From the NCBI GenBank assembly GCA_943737045.1, contig CALSFV010000207.1:920001-984000 (forward strand): 64,000 bases of DNA, in the 5' to 3' direction. Under the pieces are notes generated by a model. That model saw only the letters and a list, made by a program, of their open reading frames with translations. It did no database searches and was not told the DNA's origin. Shown one piece after another: positions 33,801 to 43,841 of this stretch. Position numbers and translations under genes: made by a program. Position 1 is the first letter of the stretch. Every line of letters starts with the position of its first letter. The stretch comes from Parapristionchus giblindavisi (lineage: Eukaryota; Nematoda; Chromadorea; Rhabditida; Diplogasteridae).

Positions 33801-35932
33801 TCAAGGACCACACCGCATCTGGTGAGTGCTACGGTAGTTACACCATAAATGGATAGTACGGTAGTTACACCATAAATGGAAGTACGGTAGCACAACATAA
33901 ATTGAAAGTACGGTAGTACCATAATTGTGGATGATCCAGTAGACATTGGAATTTTTTTTGTTGTACGGCGCAACGATAAAATGGCATTCGGAATGATTTA
34001 TGGTCGCTCAGTGCAGTACTTTGTCCCTCTTTGCTAACATAACGCATGTGAAAGGCATATGAATCATACATTTTCGACGCTCTCGCTGAATTTTTTCGTA
34101 TAGTGGGTCGATTTAGAAAAATCGTTATTTTTCGTTTACATTGCAATCTTTCGCATAAAAATGAGCCGTGTAATTCGTTCATCCTGAAAATTAGTCGCGA
34201 TCGATCCTCGCACTCTGACGGTATGAAAATGTATGAAAGAACGACGAAAACACTGTTATATCTATATCGCAGCGTTGATACTATTACAAAAAAGTCCTCA
34301 CATTATGAGGGTATAAAAATGTGTGATTCGAAATGATTCATAGTTGCACAGTGCAGTATTTTGCCCCTCTTAGCTAACCTAGCATATATCAACGGAATAT
34401 GTATACATGCATGTATCAGTGTTTATACTGCAAACACATAAACATTAGAGTGACTAAAACTATTGTAGTCATAGCGTTGAAAATCGTACAAATATGACTC
34501 ATTTAGCTAAAAAAATTCTTTCATAATTCCTCGAGATTCATTTGAGTTACTCATAGTGTAATCGGGGATTTAGTTAATAAAATTTTTGAACAAATCAGTT
34601 TGTTTGACTTCAGCGTTCACATATTTTTCTTAAACATTTTCTTCGATTTCTTAGTATAGGATGGGGTAAAGTTCATATTTTGCTTGGCAAAGAAGGTCCG
34701 TCGCCGGAGACAAATCGATTTATTGATTAACTTAAGATTTATCGATTAATTTATCGATTTATCGATCGATTCCAGGTCGCTGGTTCATCTGGATGAACTA
34801 CGGCGTGCACGCGGTGATGTACTCCTACTACGCGGTTCGCTCGCTGCGTCTGCGCACGCCCAAGTGGATCGCCATGTTCATAACGGTGCTACAGATATCG
34901 CAGATGGTCGCCGGCGTCACCATCGGCATCTCGGTCTACCGCATTAAGGTACGGGGCACGGAAACCAGAACCCGGGAAGGGGACGCCGCGGACCTGACGT
35001 GAAAGATTGGTCTGTGCCATTTGATGTATACGAGAAGGGATGAAATCATAGAGAAAAAACATAGCGAAGAGAAAGTACGCTAAAGTGAGAGAGTACGCTA
35101 AAGTGAGAGAGTGCAGACGATTAAAAAATTTTCAAAGCGAGCTCTAACTGTTTCGAAGAAACTTACACTGAACCCGGCTCGAGTACGCCGCAGACCAAAC
35201 ATGAAATATGTATGACATAAGCGTCATTTATATCTATGGATACGAGGAGGGTTGAAACCATGAATAGATGTCTTATGCTTTACTTCCATCTCTCAAAGTA
35301 TGGCTGATGACGAGTCGGGTAGTTTGCGAAACCTAACCTTACTTTGGAAACATAAATATTCTTGTGGTGGAAGCTCACATAGAATTTTTCGATTAAATTA
35401 TCGATTGGAATTGAGTACTGAATAAATAAATATAAATAAATTAATTAATTAATTAATTAAATAAATAAATAAACATTTTCAGTCATCGGGTGAGGAGTGT
35501 CAGCAGACCTGGGAGAATCTCGGACTGAATCTGGCCATGTATTTCTCCTACTTCCTGCTTTTCTGCAACTTCTTCTACCATGCCTACCTCAAGAAGGTCA
35601 GCGTCAATCGATACTATCTTTCACCAATCGATAATCATGATTACGTAATCGATAATCATGATTACCGTAATCGATAACCATGATTATGATGATCGATAAT
35701 CATGATTATGGTATTCGATATTCATTATTACGGTAATCGATGTCATAATTACGGTAATCGATAATCATGATTACGGTAATTATTTCAGAACAATCGCTAC
35801 GCAGTCGTCGACAAGAAGGATAACAAGGTAGAGAAAGTAGTAGAGAAGGAAGAGGCACAGACCGAGAAGAAGTCTGCCGCTGCTAAATCCAACGGAGTAA
35901 CCACGCGCCGACGCGCTCAACGTGCTGACTAA
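30814..35932 (+). CDS. elo-2: Very long chain fatty acid elongase, ELO-2-like (7 exons, 314 aa)
   Basis: Exons 30814-30918, 32224-32396, 32905-33013, 33695-33821, 34776-34948, 35483-35596, 35789-35932 (TAA); 945 bases, phases continuous. ELO family signature motifs all appear: K(IA)E(LL)D at the exon 3-4 junction, the catalytic histidine box [17 protein letters not shown] and TVLQISQ. These condense malonyl-CoA with acyl-CoA at the ER membrane. The start [16 protein letters not shown] and the phrase [15 protein letters not shown] line up with C. elegans ELO-2 (palmitate elongase) as I remember it. The C-terminus is longer and highly charged ([14 protein letters not shown], then RRRAQRAD), unlike the short ELO-2 tail I recall. 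Exon 2 uses a TTAAG acceptor. Intron 1 holds an 870-base foldback element. The last exon lies in tandem duplication 2. Confidence 0.93.
31234..32106. mobile_element. Foldback DNA element in elo-2 intron 1 with TAA target duplication
   Basis: Ends CAAGGAGACTCTCACAACTT and complement, arms pairing for about 200 bases or more (shared TTCATTTGAAAGC/CTTTCAAATGAACTATAAC and TCGCAATGATGCGC). TAA flanks both ends, as in PIF/Harbinger-type elements. Its right arm is itself interrupted by the 8-bp-duplication MITE at 31855-32082. Confidence 0.7.
31855..32082. mobile_element. CATACATTTTC-ended MITE with 8-bp target duplication
   Basis: Starts CATACATTTTCGCCCCACCC and ends GCTCGAAAATGTATG. AATTAAGT is repeated exactly at 31847-31854 and 32083-32090. 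It is inserted in the right arm of the larger foldback element, and removing it restores the match to the left arm. The inner phrase AACTGACCCG is shared with remnants at 47470-47690 and 49200-49560. Confidence 0.85.
32105..32215. repeat. Minisatellite CCCTAAGTCATAAGT before elo-2 exon 2
   Basis: Tandem 14-15-base units (TAAGTCCCTAAGTCATAAG) run up to the exon 2 acceptor CCGTTAAG. Each unit ends in TAAG and so resembles the acceptor. Confidence 0.7.
33014..33135. repeat. Duplicated 5' splice site and TACGGTAG repeats in elo-2 intron 3
   Basis: The exon 3 end plus donor, CTGAGCAAG/GTATACGGTAGC, recurs at 33048-33071 as ATGAGCAAGGTATACGGTAGC in the intron, followed by further GGTACGGTAG units. 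The second copy is a ready-made decoy donor. Confidence 0.75.
33505..33694. repeat. GATCAAA / CTACGAGACCAAAA tandem repeats in elo-2 intron 3
   Basis: Seven-base GATCAAA units and four copies of a longer unit (GATCAAACTACGAGACCAAA) abut the exon 4 acceptor. The same heptamer, in either orientation, flanks exons in fat-3-like, skn-like A and skn-like B. Confidence 0.8.
33695..33821 (+). CDS. elo-2: elo-2 exon 4: catalytic histidine box
   Basis: Encodes [20 protein letters not shown] and then [20 protein letters not shown]. HxxHH is the ELO active-site motif. The 190 bases before it are tandem GATCAAA and CTACGAGACCAAAAGATCAA repeats right up to the TTGCAG acceptor. Confidence 0.95.
35600..35780. 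repeat. Minisatellite AATCGATAATCATGATTACGGT in elo-2 intron 6
   Basis: About seven copies of a 22-base unit fill the whole intron between exons 6 and 7. Introns 1, 3 and 6 of this gene each have a private repeat. Confidence 0.8.
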
Positions 35933-36740
35933 ACGTGTTTAAACGTGTACCGTACCCCCCCCCCCATTACCACACCACTATATAAACGCACCGTAATCCC
36001 CCTACACCAACACCCACACCACAATATAAACGAGACCTCATAATCGTAATCTCTAATGTCCCGCTCATTCTAACAAGGGAATGATCTGAGCGCGCGGAAG
36101 CCGGTCCGGTTGAAATTTTGCCGGTGTTAGGTTACGGTATATCCGAAGTTAGAAAAATTGCTGGCGTGCAAAAGCACAGTTACAAAAGCACAGTTACAAA
36201 ATCGATCTAACGTTTGAAGCTTCGGTCGGCTTCGTGCTTCTGGTGCAGTACCCATTCTCCAAGTAGTATTTTTTTCAATACCGTAACCTACTTCTATGCA
36301 AGATTTCATCCCGTGTTCCCGCGTTACTAACCCACCTTCTATTGCCTTTTTTTTTCATTCTAACTTTCATCGATCCCCTACTTATGTTATTTGTAATAGA
36401 GAAATTGTATGCACCATATGTGATCTGCTCTCGATCGATTCTCGAACATTCCCCCGTCCCGTCCCGCCCCCCCAATACCGTATCCGTTGTTACTGTATAT
36501 CTTTGGATATCGATTCGTCGAATCAATCGATATCTTACTTTCTTCTTCATCGAGTGACCGCAGCTAGCGCTATGCCATCTATGAACCGTAGTAGTTCCTC
36601 CGTAGAGTATATCAAACGTTTTCGCAATTAGTAATAATCGCCCTACAGTATCCTCTTGCCCGTCGACTACACCACGCACACCACACAACACAACAAATGT
36701 ATCCTTTCATGTTTCAAATTTGTTCAATGTGAATAACGAG

Positions 36741-36746
36741 AATAAA
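36741..36746 (+). terminator. Candidate poly(A) signal of elo-2
   Basis: AATAAA about 810 bases past the TAA stop. A nearer one is not seen, so the 3'UTR may be long or may use a variant signal. The duplicated unit has the same hexamer near 38925. Confidence 0.4.
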
Positions 36747-37079
36747 CAAGAGTCTTAAGATCAAAGATCAGTCGTTACAGAAGAAAACAATACAAAACAA
36801 ACAATAAAATCACTATCTTCCTTACTTATTTACTAGTTAGTTTTGTAGTTTAATTACTAGTTACTAGTAAGATAGTAAGTAAGTAAGTTGCTTTCATGTC
36901 AAATTGGTTCATTGTGAATGAACAAGAGTCCTTTAAGATCAGTTTATACAGAACAAAACAATAACGAAGAAATGACTATCGTGCTTACTAGCACATAATA
37001 CTAGTAAGCAGTACTACTACTAGCAAGCTTACTAGCTCACTTAGCTTAGCAAGCTTACTAGCAAGAGTTACATAACGTT

Positions 37080-37178
37080 TTACGTGGTAATCTGTCCGGG
37101 ATACGGATCGGGACGGTTCTTTCTCATCAGGAATCGCATTTTGCCTTGCATGTCTTCGTTGAAAATCGCTGTCGAAGC
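37080..37178 (-). pseudogene. Orphan copy of the last exon of mrps-21
   Basis: Complete terminal exon with TTTCAG acceptor and TAA stop (MRFLMRKNRPDPYPGQITT), identical in coding content to 39257-39355. The intact upstream exons lie beyond the second copy, so this copy is the redundant one, unless it serves as an alternative distal 3' exon. Confidence 0.85.
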
Positions 37179-37963
37179 CTGAAATTCTTAATATTATATA
37201 AATTATTAAATTAATATCATTACTGGAAACTGTTTATAGACACATTGAGCAGGATGATACATTTAATGGCATTGCCATACCAATAGATAGAGCATTGGCC
37301 AAATTAACATAGCGAAATTGATCAAAACATAGATAGGGTTATTTTCATCTAAATTTGCGTCACATAATACAAAAACACAACCTTATCGCAGCACACATCT
37401 GGACTTTTTCACTAAAATGCCCAATTCACCAAAAGAGTGAACTTTGTACAAAATACATAGTACACAACGGTCATGGTGCAACAGAGAAGAAGGTAGAAAG
37501 AGAAAAAAGAGCTGGAGTAGGCAGAAGTTAGGGAGCAGAGACTGTTAAAGTACAGCATGGCGTACAATATAATAATTGTTTTGGCATTTTGCCAAGTTTT
37601 CAATGATCGCTCTCCATGTGTTGGAGAAACACTGTGTAGTAGCCCCGCAGTGACGAGATGGGGAGATGGGAAAGGAGTTAGATAATATCAAGCATACATT
37701 GCCATACCCTCGCAGTGCGAGGATTGACCCATTATATAAGGCCGATTTTAGACCACTTGATGCGAAAGGAGGCTAAAAATGACGATTTTTAAGCTAATAT
37801 AACGAATTTTTTGAATCATCCCACCCTATTTCGAGAATTGACCCACTATATAAAAATGGACGGCGAGGGTACCGAAAATGTATGATATCTAGCAGTTCTA
37901 GAAAACAACCAGAAACGAAAGGATCACAACAGAAGATCACTAATACCCGAAACGCGTCTGACC

Positions 37964-40139
37964 ATCGCTACGCAGTCGTCGACAAGAAGGATAACAAGGT
38001 AGAGAAAGTAGTAGAGAAGGAAGAGGCACAGACCGAGAAGAAGTCTGCCGCTGCTAAATCCAACGGAGTAACCACGCGCCGACGCGCTCAACGTGCTGAC
38101 TAAACGTGTTTAAACGTGTACCGTACCCCCCCCCCCATTACCACACCACTATATAAACGCACCGTAATCCCCCTACACCAACACCCACACCACAATATAA
38201 ACGAGACCTCATAATCGTAATCTCTAATGTCCCGCTCATTCTAACAAGGGAATGATCTGAGCGCGCGGAAGCCGGTCCGGTTGAAATTTTGCCGGTGTTA
38301 GGTTACGGTATATCCGAAGTTAGAAAAATTGCTGGCGTGCAAAAGCACAGTTACAAAAGCACAGTTACAAAATCGATCTAACGTTTGAAGCTTCGGTCGG
38401 CTTCGTGCTTCTGGTGCAGTACCCATTCTCCAAGTAGTATTTTTTTCAATACCGTAACCTACTTCTATGCAAGATTTCATCCCGTGTTCCCGCGTTACTA
38501 ACCCACCTTCTATTGCCTTTTTTTTCATTCTAACTTTCATCGATCCCCTACTTATGTTATTTGTAATAGAGAAATTGTATGCACCATATGTGATCTGCTC
38601 TCGATCGATTCTCGAACATTCCCCCGTCCCGTCCCGCCCCCCCAATACCGTATCCGTTGTTACTGTATATCTTTGGATATCGATTCGTCGAATCAATCGA
38701 TATCTTACTTTCTTCTTCATCGAGTGACCGCAGCTAGCGCTATGCCATCTATGAACCGTAGTAGTTCCTCCGTAGAGTATATCAAACGTTTTCGCAATTA
38801 GTAATAATCGCCCTACAGTATCCTCTTGCCCGTCGACTACACCACGCACACCACACAACACAACAAATGTATCCTTTCATGTTTCATGTTTCAAATTTGT
38901 TCAATGTGAATAACGAGAATAAACAAGAGTCTTAAGATCAAAGATCAGTCGTTACAGAAGAAAACAATACAAAACAAACAATAAATTCACTATCTTCCTT
39001 ACTTATTTACTAGTTAGTTTTGTAGTTTAATTACTAGTTACTAGTAAGATAGTAAGTAAGTAAGTTGCTTTCATGTCAAATTGGTTCATTGTGAATGAAC
39101 AAGAGTCCTTTAAGATCAGTTTATACAGAACAAAACAATAACGAAGAAATGACTATCGTGCTTACTAGCACATAATACTAGTAAGCAGTACTACTACTAG
39201 CAAGCTTACTAGCTCACTTAGCTTAGCAAGCTTACTAGCAAGAGTTACATAACGTTTTACGTGGTAATCTGTCCGGGATACGGATCGGGACGGTTCTTTC
39301 TCATCAGGAATCGCATTTTGCCTTGCATGTCTTCGTTGAAAATCGCTGTCGAAGCCTGAAATTCTTAATATTATATAAATTATTAAATTAATATCATTAC
39401 TGGAAACTGTTTATAGACACATTGAGCAGGATGATACATTTAATGGCATTGCCATACCAATAGATAGAGCATTGGCCAAATTAACATAGCGAAATTGATC
39501 AAAACATAGATAGGGTTATTTTCATCTAAATTTGCGTCACATAATACAAAAACACAACCTTATCGCAGCACACATCTGGACTTTTTCACTAAAATGCCCA
39601 ATTCACCAAAAGAGTGAACTTTGTACAAAATACATAGTACACAACGGTCATGGTGCAACAGAGAAGAAGGTAGAAAGAGAAAAAAGAGCTGGAGTAGGCA
39701 GAAGTTAGGGAGCAGAGACTGTTAAAGTACAGCATGGCGTACAATATAATAATTGTTTTGGCATTTTGCCAAGTTTTCAATGATCGCTCTCCATGTGTTG
39801 GAGAAACACTGTGTAGTAGCCCCGCAGTGACGAGATGGGGAGATGGGAAAGGAGTTAGATAATATCAAGCATACATTGCCATACCCTCGCAGTGCGAGGA
39901 TTGACCCATTATATAAGGCCGATTTTAGACCACTTGATGCGAAAGGAGGCTAAAAATGACGATTTTTAAGCTAATATAACGAATTTTTTGAATCATCCCA
40001 CCCTATTTCGAGAATTGACCCACTATATAAAAATGGACGGCGAGGGTACCGAAAATGTATGATATCTAGCAGTTCTAGAAAACAACCAGAAACGAAAGGA
40101 TCACAACAGAAGATCACTAATACCCGAAACGCGTCTGAC
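37964..40139. repeat. Tandem duplication 2, unit B
   Basis: Second unit. Differences from unit A include an 8- versus 9-base T run near 38520, an extra TTTCATG near 38880 and AATAAATTC for AATAAAATC near 38985. The right end carries a MITE insertion (40140-40331), after which the single 8-base target CGTCTGAC is doubled. Confidence 0.92.
37968..38103 (+). pseudogene. Orphan copy of the last exon of elo-2
   Basis: Encodes [20 protein letters not shown] and the rest of the charged tail to the TAA. The preceding sequence is the end of unit A, not an intron acceptor (CTGACCATCGC), so this copy lacks its own 3' splice site. An upstream in-frame ATG at 37882 opens a 73-codon frame, most likely fortuitous. 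Confidence 0.85.
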
Positions 40140-41547
40140 CATACATGGGCGGGGAACCTGGAGCTCGATTCTACAGGGGGCATTCTAACGAAAAATGGTT
40201 AATTTTACAGGGGGCCTTCACTTTTTTCCCAAAAATTTCACCTAAACGAAATTTTTTACAAGGGGCATTCCACAACTTTTCGAAAAACCCTAATTTTACA
40301 GGGGGCACCCCCATGTTGGCGCCCATGTATGCGTCTGACCGATGACCGACTAGATGACCCAACTCTTCGTTAAACCTATGGCATAACCAAGTAGCAATAC
40401 TAACTTAGTCACTAAGTAGATGTTCTAAATAGCGTAAAAGTTGTGTCGAACCTAGTTAAGACCTCCCCAAATATAATTACCCCTTTTCCAAGATTCGCCT
40501 TTAGCTCCAAAACTGTTACTGAACCCGAAACCCTCACCGATATCGCTACTTTAGCGACGGACATCTATCGATAACCCTCAGGCAATTCCATTATCCTGTT
40601 ACGTACATGATTGAGTAAAGAAATTTTTTAAAGTTACGATAAGAAAAAAGACTTTGATAAGGAGGGGCTTCGAATCTATAGATAACCCTTATGTCAATCC
40701 ATTTTCCTGTTACGTGTAATATGATGCAATAAAGAATAAGAATAAGAATAAGAACCTGAATAGACAACTGCTTTCTCTGCATATAAGGTTTCTGGTAGAA
40801 TTGGGTACGACGAACGATCTGGAGGAGACCTTCCGATTCCATCAATCTGAATGGAGAACATATTAATTTATACAATTATTAATTATACAATTATTAAGAA
40901 AATATTAATTTATTAATATTTAGAATAGTAAAAGACATAAAATGGATCTTATAAATTAAAAACAAATGAACTGATTGGATTAATTAATAAAATGGAACAT
41001 TGTTTTTAAACTATTGCTTAATAGCAGTAGAAACTACGAAATACCAAGACAAATGATTAGAAAGAGATCATAAATAATTGGTTTCTGCATAACCGTATAA
41101 GGTACCGACAGATAGCACAATAACTACTTTGTTCTTATTAAGATGTTGAGGCTGCATCCGTTAACAAGACCGCATTATCAACAAACTCCATTTCTGCGCT
41201 CATTTACGAATGAAATGGTGGGTCGTGCAAGCTTTCGCAGAGTTCTATGATCAAAAACACAAGTGATGTGAAGAATCGTGTTATCAGAAGGGCTAAGATA
41301 TTGGCCGAAACACCGGGGCTTTAATTATTTAAATATTGCATGTTATATTATATTAGTAGAGTACATTTGCATGCCTTTTCATAATATAATTCACATGTAA
41401 TTACCTGTTGAGCACACTGAATGCTCCATCCACATCATTGTTCTTCACCATGACCGTTCGAGTAGCGAAACGAGGATGCGCATTCCAGATTCCTTTGAAT
41501 AGTTTGACAGCGAACGGCTGAGTGAGAGTTCCGCGCCACCGAACCAT
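39257..41547 (-). CDS. mrps-21: Mitochondrial small ribosomal subunit protein bS21m (3 exons, 110 aa)
   Basis: Exons 41405-41547, 40756-40846, 39257-39355 (TAA); 333 bases, phases continuous. The protein runs MVRWRGTLTQPF…HPRFATRTVMVKNNDVDGAF, then LMESEGLLQIVRRTQFYQKP, then MQGKMRFLMRKNRPDPYPGQ. The core V..N.VD.AF..LNR, the RR.Q.Y.KP. R…R.. block and the terminal FLMRKNR.DP.PG are typical of MRPS21, which binds the platform of the mitoribosomal small subunit. Length fits animal S21 with a short N-terminal extension. A GGTTGAG acceptor-like site directly precedes the ATG. It is convergent with elo-2, and its last exon lies in unit B of tandem duplication 2. It is divergent from the skn-like gene A, 467 bases away. 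Confidence 0.92.
40140..40331. mobile_element. CATACATGGGCG-ended MITE with 8-bp target duplication
   Basis: Ends CATACATGGGCGGGGAACC and GGCGCCCATGTATG. The target CGTCTGAC is repeated at 40132-40139 and 40332-40339. Inner motif TTTTACAGGGGGC appears several times. Same family as 53450-53853, 61865-62190 and a fragment at 48835. It lies in mrps-21 intron 2. Confidence 0.88.
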
Positions 41548-42014
41548 CTCAACCAATCGATTGTCAGGAAAGCGAATAAACTAATTTAATAATTTAAAAA
41601 GAAGAATTAAATTAAAAATAAGCATAAAATAAAAACAGAAGTTAGAAAAATTTCGCAGTGTGTCTCGTGCAGCTATACCGTAAACCTACACAACCGATCG
41701 TGAAGTAACTTTTCGTAAATAATTTAATTTTCTCTACTAGAATGAAGGTTTTCTATGTTATTTATGAATTTATTTAAACTTCTGCTGTTGAATTTTCATT
41801 TTATAAAAATTAGATTATTAGAGCAAACAGTAATAATCATAATTTAGAATTTTTAATCCTTTTTGCTGAAGAATCTACGGTATGTTTTAATTACGGTATA
41901 GTGCGGAAAGGCAACCGAGGTTTGCGATTCCTATTTTTTCTACACTATCAATATTGATTGATTTTCGCAACCATTTTATTATATTTTTCTTGTAGCATAT
42001 GCGTTTTATTGAAT
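41548..42014. promoter_or_regulatory. Divergent intergenic region between mrps-21 and skn-like gene A
   Basis: The only sequence between the two start codons, so it must contain both promoters. It is AT-rich. A likely trans-splice acceptor (TTTTTCTTGTAG, ending 41995) lies 20 bases before the ATG of gene A. No recognised motif beyond that. Confidence 0.45.
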
Positions 42015-43784
42015 ATGAATACGCTTCCGTCAGTCGTTGTTAAAGAAGAAGTACTTGAGGTAAGCGTATTGTTGAAATTTAGTGATATTTTTTGATTCTT
42101 CAGGACTATGAAGGCCCTAAAAAGGAATTGGACGATATCGAGAATGTACTACGGTTTCCTTGGAAGAATAATTATTTTAATATTATTTTATTTTAATTAT
42201 TAATTATTAATTATTATTATTATTAATTATTACACAATTCAGTTTCTCAGTCTATTCGACGAAGACGATGATTCTTCCACTATCAATCAAAACGAGGTTC
42301 ACAGTTTTAGCGATTTATATTTATCGATTATGAAATATTCTAGCTTCACGATACGTTCATAGCTCCTGCTCCGCAGGATCTATCGATGTTTGAGCAGCCT
42401 TCATCAAGCGCCTCTTCTGCTTATGAAGTGATTATTCCAGTACCTAGACCGAAGTTAGTCTGCTATCGTTCTGACATATACTACTATCTTTTTGACATAT
42501 ACTACTACCGTTTTGACATACACTACTACCGTTTTGACATACACTACTATTGTTTTGACATACACTACTATCGTTTTGACATATCACAACACCTTACCAC
42601 AGATCCTTCCGTGAATGTGAGGAGCACGAGGAGAATATCTCGCCCAGTGCGCATATCAGGCGCGGTATTGATCTGTCTTTACTGACAGCCGAAGAGATCA
42701 CTCATGTTGGTTTGCCTTTGTTCGTACTAGTTTTGGCATATGCTATTATCGTTTTGACATATACTACTATCGTTTTGATATATACTACTGTTATTTTGAC
42801 ATATACTACTATCGTTTGATTCATGTTTATTTTGCCTTTGAAGTTTACTAGTTGAAGAGTAATAGGAAAATCTACACGAGAAGCCCACTCGATCCCAACT
42901 TTAGTATCATACACTGAGAGCAAACTTACCTGGCAAATCGTTACCCCGATACACTTTCCTGGCAAACGATTACCCCAAATGGAGAATTATTCAACGGCTG
43001 AATTCACCATTTGGGGTAATCGTTTGCCAGGAAAGTGTATCGGGGTAACGATTTGCCAGGTAAGTTTGCTCTCAGTGTAGTAAGGGGTTTATATAGTGGA
43101 ATGGGTCATGAGGAATTACGATGCAAATGTAATCAGGGTCGATCATTCTAGCTGATGTTTTTAAGCTGCCTACTCCAGTGTTTACTGATATATTGAAGAA
43201 GTCAGTCGATCTTACCACTCCTCAAAAGACTAAAATTCGATCGATAAGAAAGAAAGGTTTGTTTCTTGTCTCAACTCTTGCAGAATATTCACGTAAATTC
43301 TGAATTACTTACAATTAGTTCACATTCTGTTAATTTTAAGAAAGTTGGAAGCAAAAATATTCTGGAAAGTATTGCGCAGACCATAAATTCTGTAATTAAT
43401 TACTGATTTTGATTTATGTGTGGGTATTTTATTCTTCGATCTTACTTTCTTAATTAAGAATGTATGATCCCGGTGTATGTGCTGGTTGAGCCACATTACT
43501 CTATTCAGGCTTAGCACGCCTTCGTAGGGAACTCAATGATAGCACGACTAAATTCTATGCACCAAATGTCGTCAGTACGGTATGTTTCTTAGTTTGTGAT
43601 CTTTGATCTTTGATCTTGTGTTACAGAATACGCACACTACCGTATCGCACAAGAAGACCGAGGAAACCTTGGCCTCTGTCATCGCTGCCGCCATGGAACA
43701 TGAAGATAATTCTACTACGAAGGAAGCGAGTTCAGCCAAAACCCCTCGTCGCAAGTAAGATATCAATATTATTATTATTAATAC

Positions 43785-43841
<57 letters not shown>

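Larger units (their letters stand above)
35793..37963. repeat. Tandem duplication 2, unit A (2171 bp)
   Basis: Starts five codon bases into elo-2 exon 7 (ATCGCTACGCAG) and ends ACGCGTCTGACC before the next ATCGCTACG at 37964. It contains the elo-2 3' coding end and 3'UTR (+) and the last exon of mrps-21 (-). Unit B differs only by a few small indels and substitutions. Confidence 0.92.

Noticed and set aside
36127..38861. Minus-strand frames of up to 187 codons (MLCGVRGVVDGQEDTVGR) in the duplicated elo-2 3' region
   Set aside because: They lie in the elo-2 3'UTR, shift frame between the two copies through a one-base T-run difference, and have no family resemblance.
43754..43757. TAA directly after CGCAAG as the end of skn-like gene A
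   Set aside because: GTAAGA there is a strong donor and the next exon continues in phase into the second SKN-like domain. Read-through termination remains possible as an isoform.
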